From the NCBI RefSeq assembly GCF_014224155.1, contig NZ_JAASUI010000004.1:124001-188000 (forward strand): DNA of 64,000 bases, read 5' to 3'. The notes beneath the pieces were generated by a model, which saw only the letters and a program-made list of their open reading frames with translations, searched no databases and was not told the origin of the DNA. The translations under genes were made by a program, and so were the position numbers. This document shows, piece after piece, positions 36,804 to 51,696 of this stretch (the stretch's first letter is position 1; every line of letters begins with the position of its first letter). Source of the stretch: Listeria cossartiae subsp. cossartiae. GTDB lineage: Bacteria > Bacillota > Bacilli > Lactobacillales > Listeriaceae.

Positions 36804-38096
36804 TTAGAATAGAGATGCTAAGTTTGTTACATCAATTTTGGCATCATCTACACGTTCAACATCCGCTCCAAGCGATTGTAATTTTCCGTGGAAATTATTA
36901 TAGCCGCGATCAAGGTACTTCAACTCAGTTACTTGTGTGTAGCCATCTGCAACTAAACCTGCAAGAATAAGCGCTGCTGCTGCACGTAAATCTGTTGCTG
37001 CAACTTCTGCTCCTTGTAGTTTAGCAGGACCCGAAATAATAACAGAATGTCCTTCAATTTTCATATCAGCGTTCATTCTGCGCATTTCTTCTACATGCAT
37101 GAAACGATTTTCAAAGACCGTTTCTGTCATAATGCTTGTGCCTTCGCTTAGCATTTGGATTACCATCATTTGGGATTGCATATCAGTTGGAAAACCTGGG
37201 TGTGGCATAGTCTTAACGTCTACAGCCTTTAATTTATCAGGTCCGATAACACGAATACCGTTCTCTTCTTCAATAATTTGAACGCCCATTTCTTCAAGTT
37301 TAGCAATTAATGAACTAATATGTTCAGGAACTGCGTCTTCAATTAGAACATTTCCGCCAGTAATAGCAGCAGCAATCATAAATGTACCTGCTTCAATACG
37401 GTCAGGAATAATAGAATGTTCAGTAGCAGTTAGCTCTTTAACGCCTTCAATTCTAATTACTTCTGTTCCCGCACCAATTACTCTAGCACCCATTTGATTT
37501 AGGAAATTGGCTAAATCAACAATTTCAGGTTCGCGAGCAACGTTTTCAATTACTGTTGTACCTTCTGCTAAAGTTGCAGCCATCATAATATTTTGTGTTG
37601 CTCCCACACTAGGGAAATCTAAGTATACTTTAGCGCCCACTAATTTTTCAGCAGTTGCTTCAATATAGCCATTTTCAATTTTCACTACTGCGCCCATTGC
37701 TTCGAAACCTTTTAAATGTAAATCAACTGGTCTTGAACCAATTGCACATCCACCTGGTAAAGCTACGCGAGCAGAACCTGTACGAGCTAAAAGTGGCCCC
37801 ATAACAACAATGGAAGCACGCATTTTACGAACATACTCAAAAGGTGCATCAGAAGAGATTTCTCCTGTTGCATCAACTGTCACTTCATCATTTACAAAAG
37901 AAACATCTGCATTTAAATATTTAAGAACTTCATTAATTGTGAATACATCAGACAAATTTGGGACATTTTTTAATACGCTAGTACCTTTACTCGCAAGTAA
38001 TGTAGCAGCTATTACCGGTAATACAGCATTTTTGGCACCTTCCATTTTCACAGAACCATTTAACTGTTTTCCACCGCGTACAATAATTTTTTCCAA
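36804..38096 (-). CDS. murA: UDP-GlcNAc 1-carboxyvinyltransferase MurA
   Basis: MurA starts peptidoglycan precursor synthesis by adding enolpyruvate to UDP-GlcNAc; fosfomycin targets its cysteine. The 430-residue protein has the catalytic loop [15 protein letters not shown] with C117 and the KN pair at 22-23. The start is TTG behind GGAGGGG. A second paralogue, murZ, is at 59.7 kb. Confidence 0.95.
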   Translation of the reverse strand: MEKIIVRGGKQLNGSVKMEGAKNAVLPVIAATLLASKGTSVLKNVPNLSDVFTINEVLKYLNADVSFVNDEVTVDATGEISSDAPFEYVRKMRASIVVMGPLLARTGSARVALPGGCAIGSRPVDLHLKGFEAMGAVVKIENGYIEATAEKLVGAKVYLDFPSVGATQNIMMAATLAEGTTVIENVAREPEIVDLANFLNQMGARVIGAGTEVIRIEGVKELTATEHSIIPDRIEAGTFMIAAAITGGNVLIEDAVPEHISSLIAKLEEMGVQIIEEENGIRVIGPDKLKAVDVKTMPHPGFPTDMQSQMMVIQMLSEGTSIMTETVFENRFMHVEEMRRMNADMKIEGHSVIISGPAKLQGAEVAATDLRAAAALILAGLVADGYTQVTELKYLDRGYNNFHGKLQSLGADVERVDDAKIDVTNLASLF

Positions 38097-38178
38097 AAAG
38101 AACCCCTCCGCGTTACTAATAACTAAATCATTTATCGAATTTTATTAATCAAAATTTAAATTAAAACATATCTTAGTA

Positions 38179-38208
38179 ATTCTACCACTTATCACCCTTA
38201 AATATCAA
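38179..38208 (-). promoter_or_regulatory. murA promoter
   Basis: TTGATA (38203-38208), an 18-base spacer and TAGAAT (38179-38184) preceded by TGG make a strong SigA promoter. Confidence 0.72.
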
Positions 38209-38276
38209 CTGATTTTAACGTAATATTAAAGTTGTTATAAGCTTCTATTAATTTCCGGCTATTATACTGCTTCTTC

Positions 38277-38513
38277 TCAACTAAAAAAATTAATTAACTG
38301 TTTGGAGGCTGCTAAATAATCCAAGAAAAAGTTGCTTAACGTATAACCCAATACAATAGAAATAATCACAAATAGTAATCTAGCTTGTGTTACATGATTT
38401 TTCTTGATGAATTTCTCATAGTTAATGGCTTGTAATGCCCAGAAAGTAATAACTATAAATAGTAAATGTGAAATGATGATGACATATGGTGATTCCATAA
38501 TAATATTATACAT
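38277..38513 (-). CDS. DUF1146 family small membrane protein (YwzB-like)
   Basis: This 78-residue protein has two hydrophobic helices (about 9-30 and 43-62) and the family pattern WALQAINYEKFIKK. I start at ATG 38513 (MYNIIMESP), which follows TGAGGAG; the ORF's upstream ATG contains the ribosome site. It lies between the atp operon and murA as in Bacillus. The function is unknown. Confidence 0.85.
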   Translation of the reverse strand: MYNIIMESPYVIIISHLLFIVITFWALQAINYEKFIKKNHVTQARLLFVIISIVLGYTLSNFFLDYLAASKQLINFFS

Positions 38514-38593
38514 GTGTTCGCTCCTCATATTTCGCTACTACTCATTTTAACAAATACTGCTAGGAAAAAACAGTTAATGCACTTATGAGTATA

Positions 38594-38627
38594 TAAAAAA
38601 ACTTCCTGACACGGTGGCCAGGAAGTG
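38594..38627 (-). terminator. Terminator of the atp operon
   Basis: ACTTCCTG pairs with CAGGAAGT with inner pairs, followed by TTTTTTT on the minus strand, just after atpC. Confidence 0.92.
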
Positions 38628-38636
38628 AGATGACTA

Positions 38637-39059
<423 letters not shown>

Positions 39060-39062
39060 TTA

Positions 39063-40502
<1,440 letters not shown>

Positions 40503-40544
40503 TTACCTTCCCCTTTATAGGGACGTTACAAGAAACGCCGACTT

Positions 40545-41423
<879 letters not shown>

Positions 41424-41454
41424 TCACCACCTTTGAATTTATTCCGTATCTAAA

Positions 41455-42984
<1,530 letters not shown>

Positions 42985-42995
42985 TTAAACGGAAA

Positions 42996-44044
<1,049 letters not shown>

Positions 44045-44131
44045 GCCAGTTTCACTCCTTTCTATCCATTCGCTTAAATTATTCGTTCGAACTGAAAGAG
44101 ATGAGGTTTGAATGCCTCAACTTCCTTCAAA

Positions 44132-44362
<231 letters not shown>

Positions 44363-44421
44363 CTAATTTTTCTTAAAATTATTTTTTATTACTTTTATAA
44401 ATGACTTAATTGAAAGTTAGT

Positions 44422-45138
<717 letters not shown>

Positions 45139-45144
45139 TTAGGT

Positions 45145-45594
45145 TCACCCCTCTCTTTTTAAAAACTTTTTTCTGCGGTACATGGAATACGCAAAAAAAT
45201 CTAGAAAAATAATTGCATATGCAAGCCCAAGTCCGATTACCATGCTATAAACATGAAAATATTCCGGCAGTTGCGTCGCTATAATTGTAGCAAGTAACAC
45301 GCTTCCCATTCTTAACGTCATTCCCATACCATAGAAAGAACGATTTTCAGCTAAAGCTCTTGTCATTGCTTGCGTGCGCCTCATTAATATCCAGTAATTA
45401 AACCAGCCGACGATTAATCCCAATTTAAGTCCTAAAAAAATATGTACATATGGGGTTAAAAACCAGCCACAAAGGCAAACAGCAATAAAAAGGACCATAT
45501 ACTTTTGATGACGATGATACATGCCAATTAGCGATTCTAACATTCGGGGCGCAATCCTTTCTTTTTCAAAAGATTTTTCTTTCCAGATGACCAT
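45145..45594 (-). CDS. atpI: ATP synthase accessory protein AtpI
   Basis: AtpI assists c-ring assembly or magnesium supply. The 149-residue protein has four hydrophobic spans. The start is uncertain: ATG 45594 has only a weak GAG upstream, and the internal ATG at about 45543 (MLESLIGMY) follows AAAGGA at 13 bases. The promoter at 45700-45729 would serve either. Confidence 0.85.
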   Translation of the reverse strand: MVIWKEKSFEKERIAPRMLESLIGMYHRHQKYMVLFIAVCLCGWFLTPYVHIFLGLKLGLIVGWFNYWILMRRTQAMTRALAENRSFYGMGMTLRMGSVLLATIIATQLPEYFHVYSMVIGLGLAYAIIFLDFFAYSMYRRKKFLKREG

Positions 45595-45699
45595 TTTGAA
45601 ATCTCAGGGAGTAAGTTCAGTTTGTGAAAACAAGCACATTTTTCCCAATTCATCCCAATCCCAAACACACATGAAAGCCTTATCAGCGTGTCAGTTCTT

Positions 45700-45729
45700 A
45701 GCATACAACAGCCAAAAGAGAAAAGTCAA
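45700..45729 (-). promoter_or_regulatory. Promoter of the atp operon
   Basis: TTGACT (45724-45729), an 18-base spacer and TATGCT (45700-45705) form a good SigA promoter about 100 bases before atpI. No other promoter is needed to explain the operon. Confidence 0.72.
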
Positions 45730-45977
45730 TACACTTTCACAAATTGTGCGTACATCTACTACTAATAGTAACACAATCGGACCCATCCATAAAAGAATAG
45801 CCTATTATTTCTGAGATTTTTTTGATTTCAAAATCGTTCTGTTTCCTAGATTGCCACGCCAGAATTATTTTTGTCCATTTAACAGCAATCAACACCTCCG
45901 TAATCATTGGAAAAACTAGCCGACCATTCGTGTGCTATTTCACAAAAAAGGTCAAAATAACTTCCTTTCGTACAAAT

Positions 45978-46006
45978 AAAAAAACTTCTACCATGATTGG
46001 TAAAAG
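45978..46006 (-). terminator. Intrinsic terminator of the candidate RNA
   Basis: CTTTTACC (45999-46006) pairs with GGTAGAAG (45985-45992) with one G-U pair around AATCAT and is followed by seven T and ATTTG. No protein gene ends here, so it must end a non-coding or upstream transcript. Confidence 0.82.
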
Positions 46007-46246
46007 AATTCGATACGATTATTCGCAAACTTCGCGACCGAAAGTTCTTTTCCCAAGAAAAAGAACGGAAAAAACAGCCGGACTCACTTGTCGTGAGTTG
46101 CATTTTGATATAGAGTGCCCGTATAAATTCCAATTCAGTCAACGCAAACCTCACGTCGGCGGGATTGTAGTGAATACTGAGCGCAGTCTTCTATCCCTAT
46201 GCTAAAAACAAGCTATTTTTTGGGCTCTTATATTAATAACATTGAC
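45978..46246 (-). ncRNA. Candidate structured non-coding RNA between mnaA and atpI
   Basis: The minus-strand transcript would fold into a 5' hairpin (GGGAT 46193-46197 with ATCCC 46161-46165, enclosing ACTG-CGCT-CAGT), a long domain (46141-46154 with 46093-46104; GTGAG/CTCAC plus TTGCGTT/AATGCAA) closed by GCCGAC/GTC-C-GGC, an 8-bp hairpin (GTTCTTTT 46059-46066 with AAAAGAAC 46044-46051), a small TCGC/GCGA hairpin, and a terminator. The same CTCAC can instead pair with GTGAGT (46082-46087), giving two exclusive states. The 5' end is estimated from TGATAAGAT-like and TATTAA -10 candidates. No known RNA family was recognised. Confidence 0.55.
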
Positions 46247-46258
46247 CATCTTATCACA

Positions 46259-46307
46259 TGTAACATAAAAGAACTAGTGAAAATCGAGCGTGTAACATAT
46301 CTGTAAC
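46259..46307 (-). promoter_or_regulatory. Tandem GTTACA (TGTAAC) repeats upstream of the candidate RNA
   Basis: GTTACA occurs at 46302-46307, 46291-46296 and 46259-46264 (minus strand), with start-to-start distances of 11 and 32 bases, all on one helix face. Read on the plus strand, the first two form TGTAAC-N5-TGTAAC, an exact match to the WalR consensus. Read on the minus strand, they are one base from PhoP hexamers. No protein gene lies downstream in either direction that would explain them. Confidence 0.5.
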
Positions 46308-46374
46308 AATAAGGCGCTTTCATTCCAAATAAAGAGGAAAACTAGACTTTTAACGCCTAGTTTCCCGCTATGTT

Positions 46375-47514
46375 TTACACGATAAAATCTTCTGGTCGTT
46401 CTGTTCCATCAAACTGACTTTTAATTGCTGCTAAAATACGAGTAGCTGCATTCCCGTCGCCATATGGATTAGCCGCGTGCGCCATTTTATCATGGTTTTC
46501 CTTATTGTCGAGTAGATTTAATGCTTCTTTTATTAAGTTTGCTTTATTTGTTCCGATTAATTTCAACGTTCCGGCTTCGATTCCTTCTGGGCGCTCGGTC
46601 GTATCACGCAAAACTAGCACTGGCACACCCATGCCCGGCGCTTCTTCTTGCACGCCACCTGAATCTGTAAATACAAGATAAGCTTTACGTAAGAAATTAT
46701 GAAAGTCAATCGCATCTAACGGCTCAATTAAATGAATTCGTTCGTGTCCACCTAAAATGGCCGTCGCTTTTTCTCTAACTGCTGGGTTTAAATGCATTGG
46801 ATAAACGAGTTCCACGTCCTCGCGACTTTCCACGATTTCGCGAACTGCTTCAAACATCCCTTGCATCGGTTCCCCAAGATTTTCTCTGCGATGGGCAGTC
46901 ATTAATATTAAGCGATTTTCGCCAAGATTTTCCAAAATAGGATGATGATAATCTTTTTGAACCGTTGTTTTAAGTGCATCAATTGCTGTATTCCCCGTTA
47001 CAAAAATCGTAGCTGGGTCTTTACCTTCCGCAAGCAAGTTTTCTTTAGCTTGTTTCGTTGGGGAAAAGTGCATGTCTGCCATCACACCCGTTAATTGGCG
47101 ATTCATTTCTTCTGGGAACGGCGAGTATTTGTTCCACGTTCTAAGTCCGGCTTCGACATGTCCTAGCATTTTTTGTTGATAGAACGTTGCAAGTCCGGCA
47201 GCAAAACTCGTTGTTGTGTCGCCGTGCACTAAAACGATGTCCGGATTTTCCGCAGCGATAACTTCATTGATTCCGTTCATTACGCGTGAAGTTATGTCCG
47301 CTAAGGTTTGGCCTTTTTTCATAATATCTAAGTCAATATCCGGTTTTATCTCAAAAATTTCTAACACTTGATCCAACATTTCGCGGTGTTGGGCTGTAAT
47401 AACTACCGTTGACTCAAATGTTTCTGGTTCTTTTTCTAACGCCAAAACGAGCGGTGCCATTTTTATTGCCTCTGGTCTTGTACCAAAGATACTCATTACT
47501 TTGATTTTAGCCAA
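46375..47514 (-). CDS. mnaA: UDP-N-acetylglucosamine 2-epimerase
   Basis: MnaA makes UDP-ManNAc, the donor used by TagA for the teichoic acid linkage unit. The 379-residue protein has the GT-B-like fold with GTRPEAIKMAPL, HVEAGLRT, PEEMNRQL, MTAHRRENLG and TDSGGVQEEAP. The start is TTG, 7 bases after AAGGAGG. A weak hairpin (46339-46363) follows the stop. Confidence 0.95.
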   Translation of the reverse strand: MAKIKVMSIFGTRPEAIKMAPLVLALEKEPETFESTVVITAQHREMLDQVLEIFEIKPDIDLDIMKKGQTLADITSRVMNGINEVIAAENPDIVLVHGDTTTSFAAGLATFYQQKMLGHVEAGLRTWNKYSPFPEEMNRQLTGVMADMHFSPTKQAKENLLAEGKDPATIFVTGNTAIDALKTTVQKDYHHPILENLGENRLILMTAHRRENLGEPMQGMFEAVREIVESREDVELVYPMHLNPAVREKATAILGGHERIHLIEPLDAIDFHNFLRKAYLVFTDSGGVQEEAPGMGVPVLVLRDTTERPEGIEAGTLKLIGTNKANLIKEALNLLDNKENHDKMAHAANPYGDGNAATRILAAIKSQFDGTERPEDFIV

Positions 47515-47529
47515 TTTCGAACCTCCTTA

Positions 47530-47622
47530 TAAAAAAACTCCTCAGAAATAGCTCGACAAAAAATTTTCCAGTTTGCCAGAAGCAGCACTGTTTATAATTC
47601 CTTATCTCACTAAATCGAGGAG
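47530..47622 (-). terminator. Long hairpin and U-run between upp and mnaA
   Basis: CTCCTC (47617-47622) can pair with GAGGAG (47538-47543), which is followed by seven T and then the mnaA ribosome site AAGGAGG. The same CTCCTC could instead pair with that ribosome site. The loop is long (about 73 bases), so it may be only a weak terminator. Confidence 0.4.
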
Positions 47623-47630
47623 AATGTTAA

Positions 47631-48260
47631 TTATTTAGTTCCGAATAATCTATCGCCAGCATCTCCTAAGCCTGGACGGATATAACCATTTTCGTCTAAC
47701 TTCTCGTCTAAGCCAGCTACGTAGATTTCTACGTCTGGATGTGCGTCTTGAAGAGCTTTAACGCCTTCTGGAGCCGCTACTAGACACATGAATTTCATGT
47801 TGCGTGCGCCGCGTTTTTTCAAGCAATCGATAGCCATAATTGCGGATCCGCCAGTTGCAAGCATTGGATCTACAACGATGAAAAGACGTTCTTCCACATC
47901 AGAAGGTAGTTTTACAAAATATTCTACTGGTTCAAGCGTATCGTGGTCGCGGTAAAGACCTACGTGACCTACTTTAGCAGCAGGGATAAGTTTTAAAATA
48001 CCGTCTTGCATACCTAGACCAGCTCTTAAAATAGGCACAATACCTAATTTTTTACCAGTAAGTGTTTTAGCCGTTGTTGTTTGTAGTGGTGTTTCTACTT
48101 GGATGTCTTCTAGTTCCATATCACGTGTAATTTCGTACGCCATTAATGTAGCGACTTCATCTACAAGTTCGCGGAATGCTTTTGTTCCCGTATTTTTATC
48201 TCGAATGATTGTTAATTTGTGTTGTACTAGTGGGTGATCAATTACGTGTACATTTGCCAT
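47631..48260 (-). CDS. upp: Uracil phosphoribosyltransferase
   Basis: Upp salvages uracil to UMP with PRPP. The 209-residue protein has the PRPP loop [11 protein letters not shown] and the uracil-binding tail region [20 protein letters not shown]. It has its own promoter and follows glyA. Confidence 0.97.
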   Translation of the reverse strand: MANVHVIDHPLVQHKLTIIRDKNTGTKAFRELVDEVATLMAYEITRDMELEDIQVETPLQTTTAKTLTGKKLGIVPILRAGLGMQDGILKLIPAAKVGHVGLYRDHDTLEPVEYFVKLPSDVEERLFIVVDPMLATGGSAIMAIDCLKKRGARNMKFMCLVAAPEGVKALQDAHPDVEIYVAGLDEKLDENGYIRPGLGDAGDRLFGTK

Positions 48261-48301
48261 CGATTAGTTCGCTCCTTTGATATTGAAAATTTCCTTCTCT
48301 T

Positions 48302-48329
48302 ATTGTATCAGAACAAGACACAAGTGCAA
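48302..48329 (-). promoter_or_regulatory. upp promoter
   Basis: TTGCAC (48324-48329), a 16-base spacer and TACAAT (48302-48307) preceded by TGA. Confidence 0.65.
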
Positions 48330-48349
48330 GGATTAATTTGCTATACATG

Positions 48350-48386
48350 AAAAAAACCGGTTTTCTCTATAATTAGAAAAAACCGG
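48350..48386 (-). terminator. Terminator after glyA
   Basis: CCGGTTTTTTCT pairs with AGAGAAAACCGG (minus strand) and is followed by TTTTTTTC. Confidence 0.9.
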
Positions 48387-48396
48387 AATCATTATT

Positions 48397-49638
48397 TTAT
48401 AAACTTGGATAAAGTGGATATTCATTTGTTAAAGTTGCAACACGCGCTTTAACATCTGCCAAAACTTCTTCATTTTCTAAGTTATGCAGCACTTCTGAAA
48501 TAAGTACGCCAACTTTTTCAATCGCAACTTCATCGAATCCACGGGTTGTCACTGCGGCAACACCTACACGGATACCACTTGTTACAAATGGACTTTCTGT
48601 TTCAAATGGAATGGTATTTTTGTTCACGGTAATACCAACTTCATCTAATACTTTTTCAGCAGCTTTCCCTGTTAAGCCTAGTGGTTTTAAATCAATTAAT
48701 AGTAAATGATTATCTGAACCTCCTGTTAAAACAGCAACATCATTTGCTTGAAGTGTTTCTGCTAATTTTTTAGAGTTACGAATAATTTGCTCACAGTACG
48801 TAGTGAATTCCGGTTGTAAAGCTTCGCCAAATGCTACTGCTTTCGCTGCGATAACGTGCATTAACGGTCCACCTTGGATTCCTGGGAAAATCGATTTATT
48901 CAATTTTTGTTCCCATTCTGCTTTGGCTAAAATCATTCCGCCGCGAGGTCCACGAAGGGTTTTATGGGTCGTTGTTGTTGTAAAATCAGCATAAGGAACT
49001 GGATTTTGATGTAAACCAGCAGCAACAAGGCCAGCGATATGCGCCATATCAACCATTAGGTACGCGCCAACTTCATCAGCAATTTCACGGAATTTAGCAA
49101 AATCAATTTTACGTGGGTAAGCACTTGCGCCTGCTACGATCATTTTTGGTTTATGTTTTAAAGCAGCTTCACGGACGATATCATAGTCAATTTCTTTTGT
49201 ATCTTCACGCACACCGTATTCAACAAAATTGTATAAAACACCACTGAAATTCACTGGGCTACCATGTGTTAAATGACCACCATGTGAAAGGTTCATACCA
49301 AGCACTGTGTCACCTGGTTCAAGCACTGTATGATAAACTGCCATATTCGCTTGAGCGCCTGAGTGAGGTTGAACATTCGCATATTCAGCGCCAAATAATT
49401 TTTTCGCGCGGTCGCGGGCTAAATCTTCCACAATATCCACGAATTCACATCCGCCGTAGTAACGTTTTCCTGGATAGCCTTCTGCATATTTATTCGTTAA
49501 TACAGAACCCATTGCTTCCATTACTTGCTCACTAACAAAATTCTCAGATGCGATTAATTCGATATTCGCGCGTTGTCTACCAAGCTCTAACTTAATTGCA
49601 TCAAAAACTTCCTTATCTTGCTTTTGTAAATAGACCAT
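48397..49638 (-). CDS. glyA: Serine hydroxymethyltransferase
   Basis: GlyA interconverts serine and glycine and charges tetrahydrofolate with one-carbon units. The 413-residue PLP enzyme has [33 protein letters not shown] and the PLP lysine in [14 protein letters not shown]. The glyA-upp order is the same in Bacillus. Confidence 0.98.
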   Translation of the reverse strand: MVYLQKQDKEVFDAIKLELGRQRANIELIASENFVSEQVMEAMGSVLTNKYAEGYPGKRYYGGCEFVDIVEDLARDRAKKLFGAEYANVQPHSGAQANMAVYHTVLEPGDTVLGMNLSHGGHLTHGSPVNFSGVLYNFVEYGVREDTKEIDYDIVREAALKHKPKMIVAGASAYPRKIDFAKFREIADEVGAYLMVDMAHIAGLVAAGLHQNPVPYADFTTTTTHKTLRGPRGGMILAKAEWEQKLNKSIFPGIQGGPLMHVIAAKAVAFGEALQPEFTTYCEQIIRNSKKLAETLQANDVAVLTGGSDNHLLLIDLKPLGLTGKAAEKVLDEVGITVNKNTIPFETESPFVTSGIRVGVAAVTTRGFDEVAIEKVGVLISEVLHNLENEEVLADVKARVATLTNEYPLYPSL

Positions 49639-49737
49639 CTGTGGACCCCATCCTTTTCTGATAAATTTTTCAAGTGAACTGTTATGTATTATCTTTAATA
49701 ATTACTTAAATTGGGTAGAAAAGCAAGCATTTTGGAA

Positions 49738-49803
49738 TAAAAAAACGCAATTCCCGATAGTGAAGCGCTTCACTTATAGAAAACGTTCGGAAATTGCACT
49801 TTT
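49738..49803 (-). terminator. Terminator overlapping the ywlE stop
   Basis: GCAATTTCCGA pairs with TCGGGAATTGC (minus strand), enclosing the palindrome GTGAAGCGCTTCAC, and is followed by TTTTTTT. The left arm is inside the last ywlE codons. Confidence 0.82.
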
Positions 49804-50181
49804 TAATTCATAATAGGTGATTTCGTATTGTTCAATCGGTCCGCCATATGGATCTGGAATATCCGTTCCATCTTCAGAAACCAGTTGTATTTTATCGCTT
49901 GCTTTTGGAAAAATGTTTTTAAGTTCCGCTTGATGGCTTTGGGTCATTACGTAGATTTGCTCTGCCCAATCGATATCCGCTTGTGTGATTTTTTTTGCTT
50001 GATGCGTTGTTGGCAAATTCATTTGCGCGAGAATCTGGCGCGAGTTTTCAGAGATAGCATCCCCGTCCAAAGCGCGCGTCCCAGCTGAACGAACCGTTAA
50101 ATCCGGCCGCAAGTTTTGCAAGATTTTCTCAGCTAAAGGGCTTCGGCATGTGTTTCCTGTACAAACAAATAATACATTCAT
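49774..50181 (-). CDS. ywlE: Protein-arginine phosphatase YwlE
   Basis: YwlE removes phosphate from arginine residues modified by the kinase McsB. The 135-residue low-molecular-weight phosphatase has the active loop CTGNTCRS (C7, R13) with T11, the residue linked to phosphoarginine preference in Bacillus, and the acid DPYGG. Its ATG overlaps the sua5 stop by 4 bases. Confidence 0.9.
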   Translation of the reverse strand: MNVLFVCTGNTCRSPLAEKILQNLRPDLTVRSAGTRALDGDAISENSRQILAQMNLPTTHQAKKITQADIDWAEQIYVMTQSHQAELKNIFPKASDKIQLVSEDGTDIPDPYGGPIEQYEITYYELKSAISERFL

Positions 50182-51215
50182 TCGCTAATCCTCCTATTTC
50201 CAGCTGCTTTTTCTAATCGGTTCATAATCGCTGCACCTAGTTCTGTTTCTGGGTAAACTTCTGCAAAAATTAGCTCCACATCCTCGTGGTCAAATGCGCG
50301 CAATCCGTTGTAAAGGCTAGTGGCCACTTCATCCAGCGCGGAAATACTGCCCGTTGTTTGAATGACCGCATTCGTCGTTAGTTTATTCGCCAGTTCTTTT
50401 GTAGCTAAAATGCCGATTTTTTTATGCGCTGCTTCAGCTTTATTTATTTCACTTTGCCAAAATTCAGTGGAACCTTCAATAAGGTAAACAGGAGCTTTTG
50501 GTGCGTAATGCGTATATTTCATGCCTGGAGCTTTTGGTTTCTCTGTTTCGGTTGTGCTGTTTGAAGATGAGTCAACTGGGCCGATTACTCGTTCGATTTG
50601 TTCTTTCGTAATGCCACCCGGGCGTAAAATAATTGGTACTTCTAGCGAGCAATCAATCACGGTTGATTCTAAGCCCACACCAGTTGGACCTCCGTCGATG
50701 ATTCCGGCAATTTTTCCATCTAAATCTTCTATTACATGGTTAGCAGTTGTTGGGCTTGGTTTTCCGGAGCGATTTGCGCTTGGAGCCGCCACTGGAATAT
50801 TTGCTGCTTTTATTAATTCAAGACTTACTGGGTGTTCCGGCATGCGAACGCCGACTGTGGATAAACCAGCAGAAACATTGGCTGCTAAACTATCTTTTTT
50901 CAAAGGGAGAATCACTGTTAATGGGCCTGGCCAAAATTCTTCCATTAATTGGATTGCTTTCGGTGGATAACTCGCTACAAACTGATCCATTTGTTCGCGA
51001 CGGGCGATGTGGACAATTAGCGGGTTATCTGATGGGCGACCTTTTGCAGCGTATATTTTTTGAATGGCTGCTTGGTTTGTCGCATCTGCGCCAAGACCAT
51101 AAACTGTTTCGGTTGGGAAAGCCACACATTCGCCATTTTGCAATAATTCGGCTGCCGCTTGGTAGATGGCTTGGTTTGATGATTGTTTTGTTATTTTCCA
51201 ATGGTTGGTTTGCAT
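50178..51215 (-). CDS. sua5: L-threonylcarbamoyladenylate synthase (Sua5/YwlC)
   Basis: This enzyme makes the activated intermediate for t6A tRNA modification. The 345-residue protein has the TsaC domain (about 10-205; FPTETVYGLGADA, KGRPSDNPLIVH, RMPEHP, APSANRSGKPSPT) and the Sua5 C-terminal domain (about 230-345). It is coupled to ywlE. The upstream gap carries DnaA boxes. Confidence 0.94.
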   Translation of the reverse strand: MQTNHWKITKQSSNQAIYQAAAELLQNGECVAFPTETVYGLGADATNQAAIQKIYAAKGRPSDNPLIVHIARREQMDQFVASYPPKAIQLMEEFWPGPLTVILPLKKDSLAANVSAGLSTVGVRMPEHPVSLELIKAANIPVAAPSANRSGKPSPTTANHVIEDLDGKIAGIIDGGPTGVGLESTVIDCSLEVPIILRPGGITKEQIERVIGPVDSSSNSTTETEKPKAPGMKYTHYAPKAPVYLIEGSTEFWQSEINKAEAAHKKIGILATKELANKLTTNAVIQTTGSISALDEVATSLYNGLRAFDHEDVELIFAEVYPETELGAAIMNRLEKAAGNRRISE

Positions 51216-51515
51216 GAATTTCGGTCCCCTTTACATAACTTCTATTATATTTTAACGTTTTCTGCTTTATTTTTACAGTATTGTTTTTTAAAATCAGGAA
51301 ATCGCTCTTTTTGAACAAAAGTTATCCCCAAACTGTGGATAATAACTTTGTCAATGGGGATAACTTATTGTGAAATGTGGATAATTCGTAAAGCTAAGTA
51401 AAAAAGCCATTTTTTTTATTAAGATTTGATTAAAAAATTTTTTTGCACAACATTTTATCCACAGTTTTGTGGATAACTTTGATAAGAAAAAGACGCTTCT
51501 TTTCCAGAAACGTCT
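51216..51515. other. Intergenic region between prmC and sua5, rich in DnaA boxes
   Basis: This 300-base gap holds no gene. It contains four perfect and two one-mismatch DnaA boxes, a very AT-rich stretch near 51400-51445, the prmC terminator, and a TATAAT about 30 bases before sua5. Confidence 0.75.
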
Positions 51516-51696
51516 TTATACCAGTATGTTGGAGCATGTTACGTAACGATCTTTTGAATTTATATCTTTGTGGATAAGAACAGTGGAATGTGGATAACTT
51601 TTTTCGAATAGTTGTTTTACTCGTTCGCCTTGTGTATAACCTATCTCGACGCCGACCCAAAAGGATGGTTTTAAGACATATTTTAAGTTATCCATA
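51322..51696. other. DnaA-box cluster
   Basis: Perfect TTATCCACA boxes (either strand) lie at 51334-51342, 51376-51384, 51455-51463, 51468-51476, 51569-51577 and 51589-51597. TTATACACA is at 51631-51639. One-mismatch boxes are at 51322-51330, 51355-51363 and 51688-51696. Such density is far above chance and continues into the 3' end of prmC. In Bacillus subtilis a DnaA-binding cluster outside oriC is known beside ywlC, the homologue of the neighbouring sua5. Confidence 0.88.
51480..51517 (-). terminator. Terminator after prmC
   Basis: AAAGACG pairs with CGTCTTT with additional TTCT/AGAA pairs and is followed by TTCTT. The hairpin begins at the prmC stop. Confidence 0.72.

Larger units (their letters stand above)
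45595..46374. other. Long intergenic region between mnaA and atpI
   Basis: This 780-base gap is the largest in the window. From the mnaA side it contains GTTACA repeats (46259-46307), a structured minus-strand RNA candidate ending in an intrinsic terminator (45978-46246), a 56-codon minus-strand ORF without a proper ribosome site (45737-45907), and the atp promoter. Two longer overlapping ORFs on opposite strands (127 and 91 codons) lack ribosome sites and read like random translations of the hairpins. Confidence 0.6.

Noticed and set aside
45737..45907. 56-codon minus-strand ORF just upstream of the atp promoter
   Set aside because: It has a GGAGGTG inside it rather than before its ATG, and several rare codons (ATA, AGG). 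It could be a remnant, but nothing supports expression.
45879..46154. 91-codon minus-strand ORF in the same gap
   Set aside because: It starts at GTG without a ribosome site, crosses the intrinsic terminator at 45978-46006 and has no recognisable features.
45822..46205. 127-codon plus-strand ORF between atpI and mnaA
   Set aside because: It starts at TTG with no ribosome site and reads through both arms of several hairpins. Its composition (many Ser, Cys, Lys, Arg) looks random, and it runs antisense to the structured RNA candidate.
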